A stretch of 64,000 nt of DNA from Allomesorhizobium camelthorni. Its GTDB lineage: Bacteria > Pseudomonadota > Alphaproteobacteria > Rhizobiales > Rhizobiaceae. The notes beneath the pieces are model-generated. The model worked only from the letters and a program-made list of their open reading frames with translations, was not told the DNA's origin and did not search any database. The stretch covers positions 1 to 64,000 of the forward strand of contig NZ_JAAKZF010000032.1 of assembly GCF_011045125.1 (NCBI RefSeq), in the 5' to 3' direction. Of the stretch, positions 1 through 10,200 are shown piece after piece; position 1 is the stretch's first letter; each line of letters opens with the position of its first letter. The position numbers and the translations under genes were made by a program.

Positions 1-317
1 ACTCACATGAGGAGTTTGGGGTCAAGGGGTTATCAGGGCGACATGTTGTTTCCTCGTTCGGCATCCAGGATCTGAGCCCGATTCCATAATACCGGCCCGA
101 TCTGCCGAGCCCGTACAACCTCACATGCGGTCGCCGCTCGAGGCGGCTGCACCATTATCCCGCTTCCGGCGGGCAAGGGCTCAGGAGAACGGGACCATTC
201 TCTAAGTCGGCCTTTCAAAGCCATGTCCGTTTTCGGTCCGCTCGCCTGGATCCACCCAGACTGATCAGGTCCTGGGGATTGGAAGAAGTTTGAGAATTGG
301 GGCAACGTCAAGCGAGC
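1..317. other. non-coding flank of the first IS110 element
   Basis: I see no convincing gene here; open frames on the minus strand lack family features. The stretch lies directly 3' of the IS110-type transposase that ends at 318. In the IS110/IS1111 family one non-coding end carries the guide (bridge/seek) RNA, so this is a candidate location, but I could not define the RNA or the outer end of the element. Confidence 0.3.
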
Positions 318-1475
318 TCACATGACCGCTCCTTCGATGACGACACCGGCGGTCACATACTTCCAGAGCGCGACCAGCAGCTTGCGGGCGAGCGCTACGA
401 TCATCGCCTTTTTGAGGCGGCCGCCATTGCGCGTGACGCGTTTCTGGAACCAGCGAGTCAATGTTGAATCCGGTTGGTTGCGCAGCCATAGCCAGGCAAG
501 CTGGACCATTGTCGATCGCAGCCGCGGATTGCCCGCTTTCGAGACGCCCTGCTCACGGTTGATCGATCCGCTCTGCCATGGCGACGGAGCCAGGCCCGCA
601 TAGGCGGCGATCTGTCTTCGATTGTCGAAGTGCCGGAACAGGCCTTCCGAGTGGAGGATCGCCGCAAACTCCGGACCAATTCCCTTGATGCCGAGCAGCA
701 TTGCCGCTGGCGCGGGTGTGCCCGCTGTCTGGCGGGTCAAGAGCGCATCCCGCTCCGCCTCTACCGTCTTGATCTGTTCGAGCAGCAACTCGAGCCGGTC
801 GAGCTCACGGCAGATCTGAGCTTTGATATGGCTGGACAGCGCGCGGCCATCGCCCGTCCGGAGCGCTTCCAGGCGCGCGCGACGATCACGACGTAATGGC
901 TCATAATCCCGGATGCCCTGGCTGAAGAGCAATCCCTTGATGCGATTGACGTGGAGAACCCGTTCAGCGACCAGCGCCTTTCGTTCCCGGCCAATCCGTC
1001 GGCGGTCCTCTTCCTCGGGCGTCGGTATCCTGACCATCGAGCAGACGCGTGGTTCTCCCCGCCTGTAGGCCATCAGCGTGCGGATCAGCGTCTCGCCATC
1101 GATGCGATCGGTCTTCGCGCGACGGCGACGGCGCGACACTGCGATCGACGCAGCGTCGACAATGTGACTCTCGATCCAGTCTTCGCGGTCCAGCACCCGG
1201 GCGATCCAGAACCCGTCCAGCCCAGATTCCTGGATCACTACCAACGGGTAAAGCTTGCTCTCCCGCGCCTGTGCCTTTTTGCGCAGCTCGGCAAAGCAGG
1301 CGAATAGGCCCGCGATATCACCGCCGACGACCGTATGGCGCGACATCTTCTCGCTGCCCGGCGAAAGCGACGTCACCAGCCAGGTCGATTTACTCAGTTC
1401 CAACGAGACAAAAATTGCGCCAAGATCGACGCGGATGGCGGCATGTGCCTCAGGTTGATCAGCTGTCATAAGCAT
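318..1475 (-). CDS. IS110-family transposase
   Basis: This 385-residue protein is a transposase of the IS110 family, which moves its element with a RuvC-like DEDD domain and a C-terminal serine domain guided by an element-encoded RNA. The N-terminal part has the family pattern of an acidic residue in a beta-strand (LGAIFVSLELSKSTW), a second in 'IQESGLDGFWIARVL', and 'AKTDRIDGETLIRTL', the conserved D-x-x-D region. The C-terminal part has 'IKGIGPEFAAIL' followed by 'AAYAGLAPSPWQSG' and 'QGVSKAGNPRLRS', the transposase_20 domain with its serine. Full length for the family. Element ends were not resolved: non-coding flanks are about 317 bases on the 3' side and under 200 on the 5' side. Neighbouring sequence on the right is a broken beta-lactamase-like gene. 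Confidence 0.88.
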   Translation of the reverse strand: MLMTADQPEAHAAIRVDLGAIFVSLELSKSTWLVTSLSPGSEKMSRHTVVGGDIAGLFACFAELRKKAQARESKLYPLVVIQESGLDGFWIARVLDREDWIESHIVDAASIAVSRRRRRAKTDRIDGETLIRTLMAYRRGEPRVCSMVRIPTPEEEDRRRIGRERKALVAERVLHVNRIKGLLFSQGIRDYEPLRRDRRARLEALRTGDGRALSSHIKAQICRELDRLELLLEQIKTVEAERDALLTRQTAGTPAPAAMLLGIKGIGPEFAAILHSEGLFRHFDNRRQIAAYAGLAPSPWQSGSINREQGVSKAGNPRLRSTMVQLAWLWLRNQPDSTLTRWFQKRVTRNGGRLKKAMIVALARKLLVALWKYVTAGVVIEGAVM

Positions 1476-1668
1476 GATGGGCCTCCAGAGAAATTTCTAG
1501 CGAACCCACTCTGCCACAGCACGGGTCGCTATCCACTCCTCATAGGATCTCTCTAAGTGCCTGCCGCCTATTTGCGTCAGTTCGGGAGGTCTGCTTCTCC
1601 GAGCATCGGGCTTGTTCCGGAAAACGGACGGACCTCGCGACGTCATTGTAAGTCGCCTATGATGCGGC

Positions 1669-2385
1669 ATGGAAGCGAGGGCATTTTTTCGGGAAGATGG
1701 CGAAGTGGACGCAACGGGGGTTTCGGTCCCGTTGCCTTGGTGGAGCTTCACCAAGACGGCGCTCGCGATCGCTCTGCTACGTCTGTCGGAACAAGGCAGG
1801 GTCAGCCTAGACGAAATCGTCGAGGGCAAGCCTTACACGCCCGTCCAACTCCTGCGGCACGAAGCGGGGTTGCCAGACTACGGCTCCCTTCCGAGCTACC
1901 ATGCTGATGTCGAAGCGAGGCGTTCGCCCTGGTCCGTTGATGATCTATTGAACGCGGTTGAAGCGGATCGACTGCGATATGAACCTGGTCACGGTTGGGC
2001 CTATTCAAATATCGGCTACCTAGAGGTCGCCCGATTGATCAAGAAAGCATCGGAGCTGCCCCTAGCCGATGCTCTTGCCGATCTCGTCTTCATTCCCGCC
2101 GAACTTGCCACAGCCAGGCTCGTCGTCACTCCGGCAGATTTGGCAGATGTTCGCATGGGCGATGCGGTCGGCTACCATCCGGGCTGGGTCTACCACGGAC
2201 TGGTCGTGGGAACGGCGATGGACGCGGCCCGCCTTCTTCGCCACTTACTGTCAGGCGATCTTGTCAGACCCCACTCGCTCTCCAGAATGCTCGAACCTAG
2301 ACCGATCCCACAATTCCGCTCGGAGCTTCTTCCCGATCCGGCATACGGATTGGGACTGATGCTTAGGGCAACGAACATGACGTAA
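1669..2385 (+). pseudogene. serine beta-lactamase-like hydrolase, 5' part (interrupted by IS110)
   Basis: The frame encodes the front part of a beta-lactamase class C/penicillin-binding-protein-like hydrolase. The nucleophile motif SxxK is seen as SFTK about 27 residues in (WWSFTKTALAIALLRL), and the YxN motif as 'WAYSNIGYL'. The native frame follows the family up to 'AYGLGLML' near 2365 and then runs into a few foreign codons and a stop at 2385. The missing C-terminal piece is found 1.4 kb downstream at about 3751-3916, on the far side of an IS110 element, so the gene was split by insertion. The start is the first ATG after an in-frame stop at 1660. The encoded enzyme is almost surely inactive because the last catalytic region is separated. 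Confidence 0.8.
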
Positions 2386-3750
2386 TCGCGGGAGCGGTGG
2401 CCACCTAAGATGTGGCGGCGATGTTCGAACATCTAGCCGGCTCTACTTTCCATGAAAGAGACGGCAATATCGATCCGGCAGGACGGCAAGAGGATTTGGC
2501 GGGGCAAAGTGCGCGTCCGACCCGCAATTGCTCGCGGCGGTGATCCGCAAGCGCGCACCGTATGTCCGGCGGGTCGTGTTCGAGACAGGGCCGCTGTCGG
2601 TGTGGTTCTACCATGCGCTGACGGCAGAGGGCCTGCCGGTGATCTGCATCGACGCTCGGCATGCCAAGGCCGCGCTCGACATGGCCGCGAACAAGACCGA
2701 TGCGAACGATGCCGATGGCCTGGCACATCTGGCCGAGGTCGGCTTCTACCGAGAGGTTCGGGTCAAAGGTTTCGACAGCATGCTGATCCGCACGCTGATC
2801 ACCGCGCGGCGCCAGCTCCTTAAGATGCGTTTGCAGATATCCAACCAAATCCGTGGGTTGATGAAGACGTTCGGCCTCATCGTGCCCAAGGGCGCCGGCA
2901 GCGTGTTCGAGCGCAACGTTCGCGAGCTTCTGCAGGGCGAAGAAAAGCTGGCGCGCATCGTTGTGCCAATGCTTCAGGTATGGAGTGATATCCGATACCA
3001 AACAGCAGAGCTGAGCAAGCAGCTGGCCGCGATGGCGCGTGAGGACCAGCACTGCCGTCTGCTCATGTCAGTGCCCGGTGTCGGCACCGTCACAGCCACC
3101 GCCTTTACCGCAGCCGTGGAGGATCCGGCGAACTTCAGGAACTCGCGCGCCGTGGGCGCATGGGTGGGCCTGACCCCGAGGCGCTACCAGTCCGGCGAAG
3201 TCGATCATGACGGCCATATCTCGCGCCGTGGCGACAATCAGTTGCGCGGACTGCTATACGAAGCGGCCGCGGTCATCCTGAATCGGTCGACGGATACCAG
3301 CACCCTGCGAACCTGGGCGTTGGAGCTGAAAGAACGGCTCGGCTTCAAGCGAGCCGCCGTGGCCCTGGCGCGCAAGCTGGCAGTGATCATGCATGCGATG
3401 CTCCGGACGGGCGAGCTGTTCGATCCGCACGGAGGAACGCCCGCCGCTGCCTGATCCTGCAGACGCTCGCCTGCGACGATTTCTTCAAGCCATTCAACCG
3501 ATAGCGTTCTTACAGGACGCACCGAGCCGTCCCTGCCGGGACGTGGTTGAGATCATTCCGCGAAGCGGGAAGCAACTGCCTCGTTTAGCAGATTGCGTAA
3601 CGAACATAGGAAGATCTCACCTGCGAAACTCATCCTGCGGCGATCAGCTTTGCATCGACCGCGTAGACGACCCTGTACCCGGCATACGAACGAGCATCGG
3701 CAAAAAAAGGACGACTGCCTTGCACCTACCCCCTTGACGGTCGGGCGATT
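2367..3750 (+). mobile_element. IS110-family element inserted in the beta-lactamase-like gene (approximate ends)
   Basis: The ends are inferred from where the reading frame of the interrupted hydrolase stops making sense (about 2366) and resumes (about 3751). That gives an element near 1.4 kb, normal for IS110. No terminal inverted repeats or target duplication are evident, as expected for the family. About 85 bases precede the transposase region and about 300 follow it. Confidence 0.6.
2452..3454 (+). pseudogene. IS110-family transposase, N-terminal frameshift
   Basis: The main frame (open from a TTG at 2528) encodes 'FETGPLSVWFYHAL', 'DARHAKAALDMAANKTDAND' and the C-terminal 'SVPGVGTVTATAF', 'AWVGLTPRRYQSG' and 'ISRRGDNQLRGLLYEAA', all typical of IS110 transposases. 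The expected N-terminus, starting MKETAISIRQDGKRIWRGK, is present from 2452 but in another frame. The switch occurs near 2508, where one extra base separates '...RGK' from 'CASDPQ'. Upstream of 2452 the usual catalytic 'GLDVS' segment is also degraded and carries a stop. The copy therefore looks dead, unless the frameshift is an assembly error. Confidence 0.78.
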
Positions 3751-3916
3751 AGACGACCCGCTCGGCCATCCCATCGGACACAGCGGAAGTGGTCCAGGCA
3801 GTCGGATCGCTGTCTACGCGCAACAGGGGACAACATGCGTCGTTTGGGCGGCTACGGCATCTGGTGTCGATCCAGAGGCGGAAGTCTTTCGAAGTCTGCG
3901 GAGCGGCGGCATCTGA
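3751..3916 (+). pseudogene. serine beta-lactamase-like hydrolase, 3' part
   Basis: This frame reads '...DDPLGHPIGHSGSGPGSR', then 'IAVYAQQGTTCVVWAATASG', and stops at 3916. The 'GHSGSGPGSR' segment is the H/K-S/T-G-type third active-site motif of class C beta-lactamase-like hydrolases. It continues the gene fragment that starts at 1669, and the two parts together would give a protein of about 290 residues. Between them sits the IS110 element. Confidence 0.75.
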
Positions 3917-4202
3917 CGCTTTGGGGCCGGTAGCGGACTGGCAGATCTTTAGTGACGCGGACGATAAAGCGGCCGTTTGCGCAACTGCCTAAGCAGCAGC
4001 TATTAGTACGAGATCTCGGATCGGATCGTTGCCGGCCGGTCGTTCAAGCAACAAACCTACGCTAAATCGCGAGGCAGAAAGGCCCGTCGTTGGGACGACC
4101 CATCACACTGCTTGGGGTCACACAGCAAATGCGCCCGCACAAATCATTTGTCACTACAGCTTGCCCAACGATAAGTATCTGTTCTAGTTCCGTTCCTATG
4201 CA
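3917..4202. other. intergenic, upstream of the STAND-nuclease gene
   Basis: No gene seen. The stretch becomes less GC-rich toward 4140-4200 and probably holds the promoter of the following large gene. No strong ribosome-binding site precedes its ATG at 4203, so the start of that gene is only moderately certain. Confidence 0.35.
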
Positions 4203-7200
4203 ATGGCGAGCACAGATGTGACAACCGAACCGGCATCGATCGACGTCGTGCGGGCGTCACGCGACGGCCATCAATTTCATGAGGCGTGGGCGGCACGGAT
4301 TGCGCTTGAACTGCTGCCACCCGACACGAGCCTGGCCGCGATCGCGATCGAGGGGTTCGCGGTCGAAGACGCGGCGGAAGTCTCCGACGCCGCCCACGAG
4401 ATAGCCGACCTGGTCCGCTATCGCGGCGGCCAAACGCTGGTCACCGCGAGCCGGGTCGAGACCCTACAGTTCAAATATTCGATCGCCGCCGCCGATCGGC
4501 CGATGCGCGCATCGGAAATGGCGAAGACGTTACGAAAATTTGCAATCGCCGACGCCGATCTTGCCAAGGCGCGGCCGGACGCTACCGATCTGGCGCACTT
4601 TGAACTCGTGACAAACCGGCCGATCGATGCGGACACGCTCGCCGCGCTCGCAGCGCTGCGTGCTGGCGACAATCTCGACGGACGCGCAGCGGATCACGCA
4701 AGCCAGATTGCGGGTGCGACTGACCTTACCGGCGCGGCGCTGCAGGCCTTTGCGAACAAGCTGACCCTCACTGGCGCGGGCGGCGCCTTGGCCCGGGTCG
4801 AACATGCCAATCTTCGCACTCTAGCCTCTTGGTCCGGTGCGACCGACAATCTGAGCCATGCGCGGCTTGCCAATTTGCGCAGGCTCGTGCGCGACCGCGC
4901 AGGCAGTCAAGGCCGGGGCGACAACCGAATCGGCCGGGTCGATGTGCTCGGCGCCCTAGATATCGCGCATGAGCGAGACATCTATCCGGTTCGAGCCGCT
5001 TTTCCCGACGTCGAAGCCCAGATCGAGCGACCCGTTCTCGACGAGATTATCGATCTCGTTTTCGCCGACCCGCGTGCTCTGCTGATCCACGCGGCGGGCG
5101 GTGTCGGCAAGACGGTGCTCATGCAAGCCCTGGCGGACAAGCTCTCGACGTATCACTGCGTCCTGCTGTTCGATGGCTTCGGTGCTGGGATGTGGCGCGA
5201 GCCGTCCGATGGCCGGCATCTCCCGCGAAAGTCGCTGCCGCACCTCGCCAACCTGCTCGCCGCCAATGGCCTGTGCGACATCATGCTTCAATCAAGCCAT
5301 GTCGAGGAAAGCCTCGCGGCACTGCGTGAACGGCTCGCGGCAAGTGTCGCGACGCTGCGCCGGTTCGATGCCAATGCCAATGTCATCCTCGTACTCGACG
5401 CGATTGACCATTGCGGCATGCAAGCCAAACGAACCGGAACGGCATCCTTCGCGCACATCCTGCTGCAAAGCCTCAACATCGCCAGCATTGCTGGGGTTCG
5501 GGTCGTCGCCTCGTGCCGCACGCATCGCCGCCATGACGCGCAAGGCGACACGCGGTGCCGCGAGTTCGCGGTGCCGACCTTCTCGCGCGAGGAGACAGCA
5601 GCGCTGGTGCAGAAGCGCTTGCCCTCGGCGACGTCGAACGACGTGACGGTCTTGCAACGCCGGTCGAACGGGAACCCGCGGCTGCTCGACAATCTTTTGC
5701 GGCGAGGCGCACCGTTCGACGTGGCGCGGCCGGGCCAGTCGTCGGAAACGCTCGAGCAGCTGCTGCGCGAACAGATCGAGGCTGCCGAGGAACAGGCCAT
5801 CGAACGCGGCGCGACCGCGAGCGAAGCGCGCGGTCTGCTGGTGGGCATGGCCATGCTGCCGCCGCCGGTACCGATCGATGAACTGGCGTCCGCCCTCGGG
5901 CTTTCGCAGTCGGACGTGGAAAGCTTCGTCACCGATTTGTTCCCGCTTATCGAGCTCACCCCGACTGGGCTGATCTTCCGGGATGAACCGACCGAGACGC
6001 TGGTGGTCGAGATGATCGGTGCCGATGCTGCGGCACGCGCCGACCTGATCGCGAGGCTCGATGCACGGCAGGCGCACTCGATTTACGCAGCGCGCGCGTT
6101 ACCGGGGATCCTCGCTGAAGCCGGCGAGGTCGATGCGTTGGTCACCTTGGCGTTCGACGCGCGGGCGATGCCGAACCTCAGCCGCGTCGCGCATCGCGCG
6201 ATTCGGCTCGCCCGGCTCAGCGCGGCGATCTCGGCGTGCGCAGCTGCTGATCAGGTCGATGACCTGACGAAACTTACGCTGGAGGCGGCGCGCATCTCGA
6301 GCGCAACCGAACGCAGCGACGCCTATCTGCGCGCGCACCCTGATCTGGTCGCCTTGAGCGACGATGCGGAGGCGATCCGGCGATTCCGTGACGATCGATC
6401 GACTTGGGCGGGTCGCCGCCATGCCTCGTTGGCAGTGCTCGACAGCTTCAGCGGGGACCAGCACGCCGCGGCGCTGGAATCGGATCGCGCGCTGACCTGG
6501 TTCGATTGGTCCTTGCGCGAGAAGCGCGAGGGCCGCGGCACCGATCGCGGCGACTGGGGCAGCCTCGAGGCCGATGCCATCTTTGTGCAGCTGTTGCGCG
6601 GCAATGCGGTCAGGATCGACCGCTGGCTCGCGAAGCTGGATGATCGCTACGCCTACGGAATCGCAGCGAAGATGCTCGGCTATGCCGAGCGGCTCGCACG
6701 CCTCGGCATCGAAGGCGAGCCCGCGCGGCAAGTCGTGTACGATCTGACGCATTGCCGAAGCCGATCGCCCGCCGTGATCGCAGCCATCGCCGCGCGCCTC
6801 GACCTTGATCCGCAGATTCGGCGAACCTTGTATCGGCGTCTTGCGGGCGTGAACGCGGAACCTGCCGAACCCGGCAGCTATCATGATTATCGCCGGGAAG
6901 ACCAGTTGACCGACGGACTGCTCGATGCCGCGGGCCAAGCTGTGGCACTTGGCTTGGTACGCGACGCACGGAAGATCGTTGCACATGCCGCGGGCCCAGC
7001 GCTAAGGGCCTATCAGCTGGACGATCCCTGGCCGCTCAGTGGCAGCCAAGTGACGCAGCATCTCAAAGTTGCGGCGGTCGCCGCGGCGGCGCGGCGGCGC
7101 AACACGCATGTGACGGACCTGCTACCGGGCGACATGGCGGAGGTTGTCCCGCCGACAGTGCGTCGACGCGGCCCTGTCGCGTTCGAGCGCAATCTCAGGC

Positions 7201-10200
7201 AAAAGCTCCAGTCTGCCAAGAACGAGCGCAAGAAGCGCCCGAGCAAGCGGCCGATCGATGCGGAAGAGGCGCGGCGCTGGGAGCAATGCTTGGCAAAGCG
7301 CTTGGCGCCGCTGCCGCGATTCGTCGATCAAATCGTTGCGATCCTCAAAGACCCCGATCCTGCACCGGCGATCGCGAACGCACTGACGGATGCGACCGCC
7401 GCAATCGCATCGGCTGAAACCTACCCTTACCGGGATCAGCCACGCTTCCTGACGCGGCTCTACCTCGATGTCATCCGCTGGGCGGCAGCATGCCGCGCGC
7501 CTTTGGATCAGGCGAGCGGGGCCGGACTGGCCGCGTTTTTGGAGGCATCGCAAACGCAGGTCGTTGCGAACTGGATCGGAATGATCGCCTTGCTGGCGCG
7601 CACCCCCGCAACCCAAACCTCGGCACTGCGGCTCGCACGCCTGGCTGAACCGATCATCTGCGCGGACACCGACGTCTCGGCACAAATCCAGGGCTATGGT
7701 TCGCTGGCGCGGGCGCTGTTGCCGGTTTCGGTGGAGGAGGCTCGGCCCTATTTCCGCATTGGCCTCGAACTGGCGGATGCGGTGGGGTCTGATGACCAGG
7801 AGCGGATCGGCGATCTGATCGAGTTCGCCGCGCAATATTCCGGTGAGCCATTGTCGCCGGAGATTGCGCACGCCTTTGTGCGGCTCGTTGAGCTCAATAT
7901 CCCGGATGAGGCGGAGGCGCTCGACTGGCGCCGTTTCACAACCGCGCTGACCAACATTGCAGGGCCAGCGGGTCTGGCACCGCTCGCGCGCATGGCCGAT
8001 CGCGAAAAGATCGGCATGGGCTGGACCTTGCCGCCAATGCTCAAGGCGCTTGTCGAACGTAACCGACTGACCCCCGCGCTTGCCGCGGGTCTTATCGGCG
8101 TCGCGCGTTTTGAAGCGACCTGGAACTGGTTTCCGCCTCAGGTCGCGCAGGTCATCTTACCGCGTCTCGCTAACCCCGCGCGCGAGCGCTTTGCGCAGGC
8201 CTTGCTCGTCGAGCTCGATCGTGACGATGGCGCAACCCTTCGTTCCGAGGTCCTGTACCAGTACAAGCGCCTGTTCGATGCCGAGCTGCCGAGCGACTCG
8301 CCGGTTCGAGCGCGCATCGACGCCTTTGCGACGGCAAAGGCGCGCCAATCGAGTTTGCCCGAGGCAACTGCGTCTGAGCAGCCGGCCGAAATGCCCGCAT
8401 TTCTGAGAGATGTGACGATGGTCACGCCAGCCGCGCTACGTGCTGCGATCGACGAAGCGGCAGCGACGTTCAGCGGGAACCGACCGACCGACGGCTTCAT
8501 CCTGCAGAGCTTCGTGCCATCAACGACCGACCCAGCACCACGCATGGCCTTGCTGAACGCGGTCGCCGCTGACGACCTGCTGCGCTTCCAGGACAAGGTC
8601 TGGTTTCTCGAGGGCGCGCGCGAGCACTGGCATGGCGCCTCGCGCGCACTGGACGAGGCGCTTGATGGCGCCGCGATCCGTGTCGCGTTGCGGCACGTCG
8701 ACGACGTCGTCCGATCGGGCGACAGCTGGCGCCGCCCCCTGGCGCGGATCGCTCATCTGGCCGGAACAAAGCGCGACGAACTGGTCCGGGAGGTGCTCAA
8801 GGCGCTGCCGGGTCAAGGCGTGGATATCTCCAGCGACTTCTGGATGGCCTGCGCCATCATTCTGGCTAAGTCGGCTTCCGCGCAGGCGATTGGAGATGCG
8901 CTCGCTCGTTATGCCGCACAATCAACCGCACTCTTCCCGGACACGATCGGCGATGGACCTTATTCGAGCGCGTTCGCGGTCGACGGCGGCACACCCAACA
9001 TCGTTGCCGACCTGCTCTGGATGCGATTGGGCTCACCCGATGCCGGCGATCGCTGGCGAGCGGCGCACGCGGTCCGGGCGCTCTGTGCTGAAGGTGAGCA
9101 CCAGATTCTTGCGCATTTGTTGAATGCTATCGAGCGCAGCTCGGCCGGCGCCTATCAGGATCAACCTCGGCCATTTTTTCATCTCCACGCTCGCACCTGG
9201 CTGCTGATTGCGGTTGCCCGCATCGCTGCGGAGACGCCTGTGGCAGTCGCGCCGCACCGGGCGACGCTTGAGGCGATCGCCACGAGCGACGCCTTTCCCC
9301 ACGTTCTGTGCCGCCATTTCGCGACAGCGGCGCTGCGTGCGCTGACGGCAAGCGGGCAGATCGCCAATGCCGCCTCCTATGCCGCATGGCTCGACACGCT
9401 CAATCGCCCGGCGCTTCCCCCGCAGCCGCGCACCTCGCACCGGCCCGGCTTCCACAGCGCGCGTCCCGACGACAGGCCTGAACCGCAGCCGCGCTTTCAC
9501 TTCGACTATGATTTCGACAAATATCAGGTCGACCCGCTCGGCAGCGTATTCGGTCTGGCCAAATGGGAAGTTTCCGACACCACCATTGCCTGGATCCGCC
9601 GCTACGACACGACGGTCGGATCGATGTATGATGGACCGAGTAGTCGGTGGTCGCGCGATGACGTGCGCTACGGATCGAGCACCTTTCCACCGGTGGATCT
9701 TCATGGTGGCCAGTTGGCATGGCACGCCCTCATGCTTGCCGCTGGTCAATTGGCTCGCGAGCGTCCGGTCAGCGGCGAAGCGTGGGAGCAAGCACCTTGG
9801 GACAGCTGGCTGTCGGAGCGCTTGCTCTCGCGCGACGACGGCCGCTGGTTGTCTGAAGGAACCGATTTGTTCCCGGTCGAAATTGCCGAGCCGGTTTTGC
9901 GGTACGAATCGAAAGCAGGCGACCAGGTGTTGGTGACGCCGCATCCCCTCGACCTTCTCCCGCTCGCCGGCTTCGCTGACACGCTGGTTACGCCCGAGCG
10001 CCTTCTGGTGAGCGCGAGCTGGGAGTCGTGTGACGGCCTCGATGTCACAATCGGATCGCAGTTGGTCGATCAAAGAAGAGCTCGTGCCGTGGCCCATGCG
10101 GTCTACTCGGCTGATCCCTTCTTCGCGTATCTCCCGACCGACGACGAGGGGGAAGACGCGCATGATCGGCGCGATCCGAGCGAACGCGCATTGCTGACGC

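Noticed and set aside
3553-3774. small minus-strand frames in the right end of the second IS110
   Set aside because: Composition and position fit the non-coding end of the element; no family features.
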